Below, one piece after another: positions 1 to 8,400 of a DNA stretch of 10,421 nucleotides (position 1 is its first letter; the number at the start of each line of letters is the position of its first letter). The position numbers and the translations under genes were made by a program. The stretch spans positions 1 through 10,421 of the forward strand of contig JAAZIZ010000130.1 in assembly GCA_012800565.1 (NCBI GenBank), in the 5' to 3' direction. The stretch is from Lentisphaerota bacterium (GTDB taxonomy: Bacteria > Verrucomicrobiota > Lentisphaeria > Oligosphaerales > Oligosphaeraceae). A model generated the notes under the pieces. That model worked only from the letters and a program-made list of their open reading frames with translations. It had not been told where the DNA came from and did not search any database.

Positions 1-1
1 C

Positions 2-72
2 AGGTCGGACAAGTCGGACGGGTCGGACAGGTCGGACAGGTCGGACAAGTCGGACGGGTCGGACAGGTCGGA
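2..72. repeat. 9-bp tandem array (RRGTCGGAC units), truncated by window edge
   Basis: Eight consecutive 9-bp units share the core GTCGGAC, preceded by AG, AA or GG variants as a leading dinucleotide. The order of variants (agg, aag, ggg, agg) repeats twice, so there is a 36-bp higher-order period (2-37 and 38-72). The last unit is missing its final C and the array then stops. It probably continues to the left of the window. A 9-bp period keeps any reading frame open, and one frame would read as a Gln-Val-Gly / Arg-Val-Gly repeat, but that frame stops at 112-114 and nothing resembling a protein domain follows. I read it as an intergenic repeat. Confidence 0.9.
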
Positions 73-407
73 AGACGATACCTGTACTCGCCCCCCGTGC
101 GCTGCTCTGCATAATAGTGCCCCCATTACCGCTGGTTGTGTTTTTTGTCCCGGTCAAAATATCCCTCTCTGTTTGCTTATCGCCTGCAGCGGGATACATT
201 ATTTGCCGGCTGAGATATTGCGATTCAATGCCTGCGGACGAAGTCAGGAAATCCAACGGGCAGCTGAAAGGCCATACCATGGCTGAGGCGGGCTTTGTGC
301 TGGGACACCTGGGAGTGTTGAGAGCGATTCTTATCGCTCTCGCTACCCTGGCCATAATCATTAAACTGATACTATTCTGCATAATGCATCAAGGAAGAAA
401 AACGAAA
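73..407. other. Intergenic leader region upstream of the beta-helix gene
   Basis: No convincing gene lies here. The frame of the downstream beta-helix gene stays open back to a GTG at 117 and has another in-frame ATG at 279 with a modest AAAGG 7 nt before it. The stretch from 279 encodes a hydrophobic run, but the ATG at 408 starts a textbook signal peptide and has a better ribosome binding site, so 73-407 is more likely untranslated. It contains a perfect palindrome at 320-341. The 10-mer tctgcataat occurs at 106-115 and again at 376-385. I see no clear sigma-70 promoter with correct spacing. Confidence 0.6.
320..341. promoter_or_regulatory. Perfect inverted repeat, possible operator or leader hairpin
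   Basis: The arms gagagcgat (320-328) and atcgctctc (333-341) are perfect reverse complements around a 4-nt tctt spacer, 66 bp before the start of the beta-helix gene. No T-run follows, so it is not an intrinsic terminator. The position and the symmetry of about 22 bp suit a transcription-factor operator or a 5' leader hairpin controlling the two-gene + strand operon. The regulator is not in the window. Confidence 0.5.
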
Positions 408-2828
408 ATGAAACTCGTGTTGTTCTTGGCAAGTTTTGCTGTGTTGTCGTCTGTGATGGCGGAAGAGGCGATCGATTATGGTGCAGGGGAAATGAAGAAT
501 CCCGCGCGAACCTTGTATGTTTCTACCGCCGGCAATGATCAGAATGATGGAAAGACCCTCGAGACAGCCTGGCGGACGATTGCCCGCGGCGCCAGGGAGC
601 TGCGGAGCGGCGATACTCTTCTGATTGCCGAGGGAAGATATTTCCAAAGCGAAATCCCGATAAATGTAGAAGACAACACTATCGGCTTTGCGGAGCAAAG
701 CGGCATTCCCGGTGCACCGATTCGCATCATGGGCATGCCGGGAAGCAAAGTGGTGCTGTATGGCTCCGAATTCATGCCGCTCCCGGAAAAACCGCTTGCG
801 CCTGCCGTCTTCGAATTCCACTTGCAAACAAAACCCTGGTATTTCATTATCTACGAATCGCCCTCGCAGATTGAGCTGCAACGGGTGTATGCGGAAGAAC
901 TTGCGTTGCAACATCCTGGTACATATTATTATGATGAAGCAGGACGCCTGCTGGTGCATTTTGCCGCCATCGGACAGGTCGGCATCAACGTTGTGAGGTC
1001 GCGAATCGGATTGCGGATTCACGGCAGTTATGTGCATGTCGAAAACCTGATTTTTGAGCATTACTATGAGGGTATATACATGCGCATGAATAGACCCTAT
1101 GACAAAAATGTGGCAGAACATATTACGGTTAAAAACTGCGCTTTTTACCATAACCATAAAAATGGCCTGGTTGTTGACGGTGCCTCGAAATCGCTTTTTA
1201 TCGGCAATCGCGGGTTGGCCAATGGCTATTACGGCACCGTGATGGTGATGGGGCGGGCGCACGACAACCTCTTCACCGGAAACTGGTTCGGCCCGAGCCC
1301 GCAAACACAGCGGCAACTCAAACCATACGTAACCAATTTTGCCATGAGTCAGTACGGAGGCAGCGAACAGCTGAAACGCAACCACATTATCGGCAATGTC
1401 TTCGATGACGAACTCTCTTTTCGCTGGAAACCGGGAGTCCCGGAAAGCCGCTTCGAAAACAATATCCTGAGTGGCAGGTTTTATGCTGAAAGCGCGCCAT
1501 TGCCGGTAACCATCCGCAACAACTTTTTCGGCGGCAAAGTCGCCTGGAGCGGCATTGGATACGACATCTGGGAGGACAACTTTGCCGGCACGCCTGTCGT
1601 CTTCCAGAATAATGTCCGGAAACGCGAAGATTTCAACCCGGAAAACAAAATTGTCTTCGAGGCCGAAAAACTCAAGGAAGTCCTGCCGCAAGCAGAATTT
1701 CCTGAGCCTGAGCTGGAGAATCTGCGGGCCGCGGCGATTGAGAGTGACGGTGCCGCAATTCTGTGGGAGACTCCGCACAACGATGGGGTCGGGTCAGTCG
1801 AGTTCTGGCCTAAGAGCGGTGGAAAAAAACAATTGGTGACGGCAACGAATCAAGGGGTTTTTCATACCGTCGGCCTGACTGGCTTGAAGGCAAATACCGA
1901 ATATGAATTCTGCGCCATTTTTACGGGCCGTCGCGGCGAAGAAAAACGCTCCGGCACAAGCAGCTTCACCACTGCGGCAAAGATGCGAGAACCACAAGTT
2001 CTCGAAGTCGCCCCCGGCAAAATGACTCTTGCAGAAGCATCCATAGCGGCAATTCCCGGCGATGTGATCAAACTCTCGGCCGGCCGGCATGTAGGTCAGT
2101 TTATCCCCATCCGCAGCGGGCTTCCCGGCAAGCCGATCACTCTGGTGGGTGAAAAGGGCGCGGTGATTGATGGTGGACGCTATTACGCCCCGTTAATCAA
2201 CCTGGATGGCAAAGCGCATATCATCATCACGGATTTGGTCTTTGCCAACCCGGAGGATACCAGGCGCATCGGCATAATCCGGATGCAACGGGCCAATGAC
2301 ATCACGGTCAGCAACTGCCAGGCCGATTTCCCCTGGATGGCAGGCCCCTTTTTCTTTTGCGGCGCCGGGGTGAATATCACGCTGGAAAACAATATCAGCT
2401 GCGGCGGAGATTATCCGATAAGCATCTCCGGCAGCAACATCAAAGTGCGCAACAACACGATTGTTGATGCCGCTATCTTCAGCACTAATTTCTGGGCTGT
2501 CGGGGATTTGGAGATCATCGACAATATCTTTATGCGTCCTTGCGTCAATGACAAACGCAATCCGGCCCTGCTGGTGCAAAGCACCAAGGGCAAGGTCATC
2601 AGTGACGGCAATGTCTTCTGGTCACCAATCCCGGAACACCCTGCCGGCGGAATTCTGGGGGAAATCCAAGGCGGCAAGTGGTGCAAAACCTTGGCTGAAT
2701 GGCAGCAGCTTACCGGTTGGGACAAAAACAGCATACATGCCGATCCGATGTTCGTCGATTATGAAAAAGGTGATTTCAGGTTGCGGGAAGGCTCGCCAGC
2801 AATAGGAAAAGGAGCAGTCATAAAATGA
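408..2828 (+). CDS. Secreted protein with two right-handed beta-helix domains flanking a fibronectin III-like domain
   Basis: The product is 806 aa from ATG 408; an AAGGAAG ribosome binding site lies at 391-397. Residues 1-18 form a signal peptide with a likely cut after VMA, so the protein is exported. Residues 35-80 have the DUF1565/pectate-lyase-like opening (YVSTAGNDQNDGKTLETAWRT, then SGDTLLIAEGRY), which leads into a beta-helix to about 405, marked by recurrent asparagine turns such as NNILSG and RNNFFG. Residues about 430-523 look like a fibronectin type III domain (TGLKANTEYEF). A second beta-helix runs from about 531 to 800 and ends with the family-typical DFRLREGSPAIG. This architecture suits a polysaccharide lyase, glycoside hydrolase or carbohydrate-binding protein; I cannot place catalytic residues, so substrate and activity are open. 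Its stop overlaps the start of the M19-like gene by 4 bp. An upstream start (GTG 117 or ATG 279) cannot be excluded. Confidence 0.88.
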   Translation: MKLVLFLASFAVLSSVMAEEAIDYGAGEMKNPARTLYVSTAGNDQNDGKTLETAWRTIARGARELRSGDTLLIAEGRYFQSEIPINVEDNTIGFAEQSGIPGAPIRIMGMPGSKVVLYGSEFMPLPEKPLAPAVFEFHLQTKPWYFIIYESPSQIELQRVYAEELALQHPGTYYYDEAGRLLVHFAAIGQVGINVVRSRIGLRIHGSYVHVENLIFEHYYEGIYMRMNRPYDKNVAEHITVKNCAFYHNHKNGLVVDGASKSLFIGNRGLANGYYGTVMVMGRAHDNLFTGNWFGPSPQTQRQLKPYVTNFAMSQYGGSEQLKRNHIIGNVFDDELSFRWKPGVPESRFENNILSGRFYAESAPLPVTIRNNFFGGKVAWSGIGYDIWEDNFAGTPVVFQNNVRKREDFNPENKIVFEAEKLKEVLPQAEFPEPELENLRAAAIESDGAAILWETPHNDGVGSVEFWPKSGGKKQLVTATNQGVFHTVGLTGLKANTEYEFCAIFTGRRGEEKRSGTSSFTTAAKMREPQVLEVAPGKMTLAEASIAAIPGDVIKLSAGRHVGQFIPIRSGLPGKPITLVGEKGAVIDGGRYYAPLINLDGKAHIIITDLVFANPEDTRRIGIIRMQRANDITVSNCQADFPWMAGPFFFCGAGVNITLENNISCGGDYPISISGSNIKVRNNTIVDAAIFSTNFWAVGDLEIIDNIFMRPCVNDKRNPALLVQSTKGKVISDGNVFWSPIPEHPAGGILGEIQGGKWCKTLAEWQQLTGWDKNSIHADPMFVDYEKGDFRLREGSPAIGKGAVIK

Positions 2829-4060
2829 ATTTTATCTCCGACAATCATCGCAAAGCCTGGCAAAGTGCTCTGGCGGTATTGCAACCCAGTCAAAGCCAGC
2901 TCGAACATGGGCTGGCCTTGCACCGGGAACTATTTACGGCCGACCATTTTGGTTTCCTGCCTGCTGCAAACTGGAATCACAACATCGTGACCGCATGGAA
3001 CGAACTGAAAGCCCGCAACATCGGGCAGCGCGAACTCAGCAAACGGATCGCAATAATGCAGCGTGATGAATGCTGCAGGGATCAGGATTTCGCGCAACGC
3101 TTCCGGGAGGTCATGCGTGCGTCAGGTATCAAATGCACAGTGCAAACCGTCGCCGAGGGAAAATCTTTCGCGGAAGATGTCCGGAGCATGGCAGCCAACA
3201 TTCAGCTGTTGCGGCATTTCCGTGATACCATCGCGCAAGCCGGCTCCCCGGAGGAGATCAAGGCAGTCAATAACGAAGGGAAGATTGCGGTGGTCTGGAG
3301 TGTCAACGGGCCGCCATTAGCCGGAGAACTGCAGAATCTGCAAGATGAATTTGTCCGGATTGATGATTGGTACCGCATGGGAGTGCGCCTGATGCATCTC
3401 TCCTACAACCGCCGGAACTTCATCGCCGATGGTTGTGCTGAACCGGCAAACGGCGGACTGAGTGAGCTGGGGCATGAGCTTATTGCGCGGCTCAACCGCT
3501 TAGGGATCATTGTCGATGTGGCCCATACCGGGCTGCGCAGCTCAATGGAGGCGGCGAAGTCCTCAACCCGCCCGATTATTGCTTCCCATACAGCGGCACG
3601 CGCACTCTTCGACTTTATACGTTGCAAAGATGATGAAACCCTGAAGGCGATTGCCGACGGCGGCGGGATGGTGGGCGTCTATGCTTATGCCGGAATGCTG
3701 GGCGGGAGTGATGATCTGGCGATGATGCTCGATCATATTGAATACATTGCCAAGCTGATCGGCGTGGAACATGTCGGAATCGGCACGGACCTGCAATACG
3801 CCCATAATTGGCCGCAGGAGGTCTATGACATGAGACCGTATCCGAATGCTGAATTCACCGGCAACCAATGGTGGGGCAACTGGGAAAAATACCCCCATGC
3901 TCCCAAAAATAAAGATGAATCAGTCAATGGCAGCCTGGCCTGGATCAACTGGCCACTTTACACTGTAGGACTGGTGACCAGAGGCTTCTCAGATGAAGAC
4001 ATCGCCAGGATTCTTGGCGGAAATTTTCTGCGGGTGCTGGCCGCCAACAGCGCCAAATAA
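2825..4060 (+). CDS. Peptidase M19 (membrane/renal dipeptidase)-like protein with altered metal ligands
   Basis: The product is 411 aa with no signal peptide, so probably cytoplasmic. Family M19 enzymes are binuclear zinc dipeptidases. Visible hallmarks, by alignment to renal dipeptidase from memory, are DVAHTG with H234, ASHTAARAL with H255 exactly 21 residues later as in the human enzyme, R266 at +11 as expected, HVGIGTD with D322, and the C-terminal signature FSDEDIARILGGNFLRVL. The N-terminal metal motif HxD is HFG here (H41, G43), and the bridging glutamate region (VEGGHS in the human enzyme) reads VNGPPL, with N161 in place of the Glu. It may therefore bind one metal, act on another substrate, or be a non-catalytic homologue. 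The start overlaps the upstream stop as ATGA, and AAAGGAG at 2808-2814 lies 10 nt before the ATG. The fold assignment is firm; the activity is not. Confidence 0.87.
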   Translation: MNFISDNHRKAWQSALAVLQPSQSQLEHGLALHRELFTADHFGFLPAANWNHNIVTAWNELKARNIGQRELSKRIAIMQRDECCRDQDFAQRFREVMRASGIKCTVQTVAEGKSFAEDVRSMAANIQLLRHFRDTIAQAGSPEEIKAVNNEGKIAVVWSVNGPPLAGELQNLQDEFVRIDDWYRMGVRLMHLSYNRRNFIADGCAEPANGGLSELGHELIARLNRLGIIVDVAHTGLRSSMEAAKSSTRPIIASHTAARALFDFIRCKDDETLKAIADGGGMVGVYAYAGMLGGSDDLAMMLDHIEYIAKLIGVEHVGIGTDLQYAHNWPQEVYDMRPYPNAEFTGNQWWGNWEKYPHAPKNKDESVNGSLAWINWPLYTVGLVTRGFSDEDIARILGGNFLRVLAANSAK

Positions 4061-4135
4061 AGAAGTCTTCCAGCCAATTCCATAAGCTGCAAAAAACGGC
4101 ATATTCAGACGTATAACGGCTGCTTCTCCGGCCGC

Positions 4136-4160
4136 ACCTGCAGGGCTCAATACTGCAGGT
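4136..4160. repeat. Short inverted repeat at the convergent gene ends
   Basis: The arms acctgcag (4136-4143) and ctgcaggt (4153-4160) are perfect reverse complements around a 9-nt loop that includes the fucosidase stop codon (4147-4149). The location between two converging genes fits a transcription-end element, but no T-run directly follows on either strand; the nearest is a T6 on the minus strand at 4096-4091. A terminator role is therefore weakly supported. The rest of 4061-4135 shows nothing I can name. Confidence 0.3.
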
Positions 4161-5415
4161 CCGGCGGGCAGGGGTCGTAACGGGGATGCTCCAGCTTCGG
4201 GACGCGCATTCCTCCGCAGCGATAGATAGCGGGTGGGCGGTCGCAGGTGATCTGCAAAACTGGTGCGAGGGTTTGCTGCAGCAGTTCCGGCAGGTTGACT
4301 GTCAGGCGTCCCTGCTCCTGGTGGAAAGCAAGTCTGCCGGCGATGGGTGAGCTGATATCCAGCACTTCTGCCTCCAGGCCGCTGATGCTCCAGGTGTTGC
4401 CGCAGGGATAGAGCAAAGTGAAGAACAGGGTGTGGCCGCTGGCGGTGAAGACGCCGCTGGCATCCCAGTCGCCGCGCTCAGAGTCCTGGCGCAGGAAAGG
4501 TCCGAAAGTCAGCGGGTCGTTGCCGGTGATAGCCTGGCGCCCGCCCTGGTTCAGCCATTGTCCGACCTGGCGGATGATGATTTCGGAAGCCTGGGGGATG
4601 GCACCGCTGCCGTCCGGACCGATATTCAGCAGCAGATTGCCGTTGCCGTTGCCGCAGCTCAGGAGCATCCTGATGACCTCCAGCGGACTTTTCCAGTTAT
4701 GGTCTCCGCGATGGAAGCCCCAGTGATGATTCAGGGTGATGCAGGCTTCCCAGGGCCGCCAGGGGTCGGGCACGGAGAGGTGCTGTTCCGGGGTGCCGAA
4801 ATCTCCGGGCAAGCCGTTGCGTCCGTTGAACAGCAGCCAAGGTTGAATTGAGCGCATGGCAGCATTCATGCGTTTAGCCTGCCAGCCGTCCCGGTTGAAA
4901 GGCCACCATCCATCATACCAGAGGATGTCGATGGGGTTGTACAACTGCAACAATTCCTGCAGGCGCTGGAACGTCCGATTGATGAAAATCCGGTATTGTT
5001 CGGCATTTTCCAATGCGGCGACTGCATCGGGCTGGTCATGCCAGTTGTTCAGGCTGTGGTACAAGCCGATGGCCAAGTCATGCCGCCGGGCCGCAGACAC
5101 AATCTCAGCCGTGAAATCACGCTGGCAGAATTTTTGGGCATTGAAGTCGCTCAGACGGCTGTCATACATCCGGAAGCCGTCGTGATGCATGGTAGTGAAG
5201 ACCAGGTACTTCATCCCTCCGGCTACGGCCAGCGAGCAGATTTGCTCGGCAGAAAATGCCTGGGGCTGGAAGTCTTTGGCCAGGCGGCAGTACTCTTGGG
5301 GCGAAATCTGTTCCCGGTTCATCACCCATTCGCCCCGTCCCAGCTGGCTGTAAGGCCCGAAATGCACAAACATGCCATAACGCAGAGCAGAAAATTGCGA
5401 CAATGATAACGGCAT
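4147..5415 (-). CDS. Alpha-L-fucosidase, glycoside hydrolase family 29
   Basis: The product is 422 aa. GH29 enzymes remove alpha-linked L-fucose from glycans by a retaining mechanism. The N-terminus begins directly at the barrel (RYGMFVHFGPYSQLGRGEWV). Family motifs follow in order: TTMHHDGFRMYDS at 75-87, DILWYDGWW at 163-171 with D168 the expected nucleophile, FGTPEQ at 206-211 with E210 a candidate acid/base, WEACITLNHHWGF at 222-234, and GNLLLNIGPDGSGAIP at 259-274. A small beta-rich C-terminal domain completes it. There is no signal peptide, so it probably acts in the cytoplasm on imported oligosaccharides. The start at 5415 has only a weak GGGAAA before it; a stronger GGAGG at 5446-5450 is too far away. 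It lies 50 bp downstream of the large membrane protein on the same strand and may share its transcript. Confidence 0.93.
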   Translation of the reverse strand: MPLSLSQFSALRYGMFVHFGPYSQLGRGEWVMNREQISPQEYCRLAKDFQPQAFSAEQICSLAVAGGMKYLVFTTMHHDGFRMYDSRLSDFNAQKFCQRDFTAEIVSAARRHDLAIGLYHSLNNWHDQPDAVAALENAEQYRIFINRTFQRLQELLQLYNPIDILWYDGWWPFNRDGWQAKRMNAAMRSIQPWLLFNGRNGLPGDFGTPEQHLSVPDPWRPWEACITLNHHWGFHRGDHNWKSPLEVIRMLLSCGNGNGNLLLNIGPDGSGAIPQASEIIIRQVGQWLNQGGRQAITGNDPLTFGPFLRQDSERGDWDASGVFTASGHTLFFTLLYPCGNTWSISGLEAEVLDISSPIAGRLAFHQEQGRLTVNLPELLQQTLAPVLQITCDRPPAIYRCGGMRVPKLEHPRYDPCPPDLQY

Positions 5416-5465
5416 AACTTTCCCGTAGAATGGATTGAGGGCATTCCTCCGTCCGGAGAAATTAT

Positions 5466-8400
5466 TCAGACCGTCGGTTGCTCAGGTGCGGGTGTCGGTG
5501 GCGGCGGCGCGTCCGGAGGGTTGTCAGGCTTCGGCGCAGAGCACGGTTGGCAGCCCCGCCGCCGGAACAACAGCCAGACGACGGCCACTATGAAAGCCGC
5601 CAGGGCGCTGGCATTGCTCAGCAGTGCATAAGTCAGCCAGGGCTGGAATACCGCCAGAGCTCCCAGCACAGACAAGCCCGCGCCAATAGCCAGAAGCTTC
5701 TGGCGCAGAGCAGCCCGGCACAGCAAGAGCCCCAAACCGAGAATCAGCAGCAACGGCAGAGTTTTGGCCAGCCAGACCGGTGCGGTTCGGATCACCATGG
5801 TTGCGGTCCCTTTGTCATCCTGCGGATGCAGGGCGGAAAACAGGATGGGGCGTCCGGCGGTGACGAAAGAGCTCAGGTGCTCACGCGGGAAGTTTTGCAG
5901 ACTGTCAGCACAGAGCCAGTTGAGCAGCTGTTCATCGGCCATTCTGGCCCGGGGATAAACGTTGAACAGACCGCGCACCACCCAGACGTTCTCATCATTC
6001 CAGGGGCCAGTGCGGCCAATCACAGCGCGATCATCGGGCAGATGCACTGACAGGTAGACTTGCTGCAGAGCGGTATCCGCAGGGAACAGAGGAACGGGGA
6101 AGTCCCGGATGGATTCCGGCAGCAGATAGCGCAATTCCAGCAGCATCAGTTCGCCTTGCCGGTGCGAGACCAGGGGCACGAAGTACTGCTGCTCTTCACC
6201 GCGCTCCAGCGGCACGGGCTGATTGCCCAGCCGCACCGGCGCATTGTCGAACTGGGCTTGCGGGGGCAGGCGCAACTCCAGGCGCTGCTGCAGGCTGCGC
6301 AGGAGATAGCAGGCCTGAACGCTGGTCTGGCCGTTCTTGGTTCTGACCATCCGGACCAGTCCGCGCTCAATGCTGGTGCTTTTGACCGGGACATTCTGGT
6401 ATCTGGTGACCAGGAGGCTCAGCTGCCAGTCGCCATGGAATGAATATGCGGTTGCGGCATTGGGCAGATTGAGGCCATCCCGCAGATCGAAGCGCGGGTC
6501 GATGGGGATGAGATTCTGGCTTTCCGCAACCCGCAAATCGGTCATCTCACTTTTCATCAGTACGATCTGTCCCCAGCTGCGGTCAACCTGACGGGGCATG
6601 ATCTGCTGGCAGTTGATTTGGCGGCTTTCGCCTGGAGGAAGCTCGCCGAGTTCTTCACTCCATTCCAGAATAACCTGTTGCCGGCCCAGAAATTCCTTCT
6701 CGCCTTGCAGAATAAAGTTTTCCCAGCCCGGCTTGCTGTCGCTGCCCTCATCCGGCACAAGGCGGTAGCCCCGGGTGAGGATTTTAAGGCGCTGGGCCAA
6801 TCCTGCCGTCATGGTCAGGGGGAGGTGTTTGCGTCCGCTGTACAAGACTTCAATCTGCAGGTCAGTCTTCATGGTCAGCAGGTTGCCGCTGAGCAAGGCC
6901 ACGGTCTGCAGCTGGCTGACCGTGGTCTGAGCAGCCCGGCGGTCGGCTTGTAAGGTTAATTGCGGCAAGGGACTGGTGCTGAGGTAACGATAGGCCAGTA
7001 CTGGCAGGATATCCTTGGGCAGGCCTTTGAGACTGAGTTCACTGAGCATGGTTTCATGCAAGGAACTGCTGCTGCCTTGCGTCAAACGCAAGCTGGAATG
7101 GGCACAGACGGCTATCCGGCCGGATTCCGACTGTACATTGTCATCCTGCAGGTGCGCCAGCGACAGAGGCAAGGATACCGGCGGCAGCCCCGGGGTGAGC
7201 AGTTCCGGATGCCGCAGTGGTTTGCTCAGGCGGAGACTGATGTGCAGGTCCTTGCATTGTCGGTTGAGACTCAGTCGCAGGACGCGCCGGCCGGATTGTT
7301 CCTCGGCCAGGAAATGCTCTTTGAGACAGCTTCCGCTGTCTGGGCCGCTGCTGACCTGGCAGGAATCAAGTTTAAGATCAGCCGGAAGCGAGATGAAAGT
7401 CTGGAAAATGCCGACTGGTCCGGTTTTGATTTGGCAGTTCAGGTGATAGGTAAGGTCTCCAGGGGTAATAAAAAAGATACTGGCGCTTTCCGCCTCCAGT
7501 GCAGCTTGCAGATTTTCCACCCGGCAGGATAATTTCCAGGGCGCGGTGGCGAAGCGGAAAGCTGCGGTGATGGGCAGGCTCGTTTCCTGGAAATCGGTTG
7601 CGAGGGCGGCAATCTCAGTTAGCCCCAGGCGTTCCTGTACTTCGGCTTTCTGGGCCTCACCGACAAAAATTCCCACTCTGCCGGTCTGTCGCAGTGCCTC
7701 GGGGACTTGCCAGCAGGGCAGCTCAGTGGTTCCCGGTTCATACGGTTTCTCCATTTCCAGGCTGAATGACTGCTGCCCGAGCAGCGGCTCATGGAATTCA
7801 AGCTTAAGCTGCTGAGTGCCCGAGGGGCCCGGGGCGGTTTTCCACTGCCGGATATTCTCGGAATAGACTTGGGTTATGCGGCAGTCTGCCGGCAGGAGCA
7901 ATTCCAGTTGCGGCAATGGGGAGCGGCTGACCTCCAGACGGCAGAGGCTCTGTGAGCGCAGCAGACCATTCTCCAGCAGAATTTTCTGGGTGCTGTCGGC
8001 GTAGATAACCGGCGGCAGCCCTTTGGCACCCTCGCTCTTGGGGGTCCAGGCCAGATAGAGACGGGCATTGCTCCCCAGCTGCAAGGTGACACGGGTGTGC
8101 TGGTCATCTCCAGGCAGCTCGCGTTTGACCGTGCCGTCATCAGCGACATTGATTTTCAAGTTCGGCTGTGGAATTACCGCTTCCCAGGCATTGATGGGGC
8201 AGGGCGGCGCAGCGAAATCCAGGATGTGCAGGCCGGGGGCTTTCTTGAGCATGCAGGAGAATTGCAGCGTGATCTGCAGCGGCGGGGGCTGCAGAGTGCT
8301 GTTTTGGAGCAGGACCGCGTATCCTTTCTGAGGCTCGAAAATCAGCTGGGCCGGCTGTGAACTCTGGAAGTCACTGATGGCACAGTCAGCCAGCTGCAAG

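Noticed and set aside
2..284. A frame open from the left edge to a TGA at 282-284, reading Arg-Ser-Asp repeats followed by a Cys-containing tail
   Set aside because: It has no start in the window, begins in a low-complexity 9-bp array and shows no domain. Array-driven openness explains the first quarter. It could be re-examined if the sequence is extended leftward.
117..407. N-terminal extension of the beta-helix protein from GTG 117 or ATG 279
   Set aside because: It would bury the signal peptide at 408 inside the protein and places a perfect palindrome within coding sequence. The ribosome binding site at 391-397 favours 408.
372..1778. A 468-codon open frame on the minus strand opposite the beta-helix gene
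   Set aside because: It lies wholly antisense to a well-supported coding sequence, shows no recognisable domain, and its composition (rich in His, Arg, Phe) is what a mirror frame of this gene would give.
4061..4146. Strong intrinsic terminator between the convergent genes
   Set aside because: The only good inverted repeat has no adjoining T-run on either strand, and the T6 stretch on the minus strand lacks a compact stem.
5478..8360. Multiple + strand frames of up to 190 codons opposite the large membrane protein
   Set aside because: They are shadows of the minus-strand gene, with no domains and no ribosome binding pattern.
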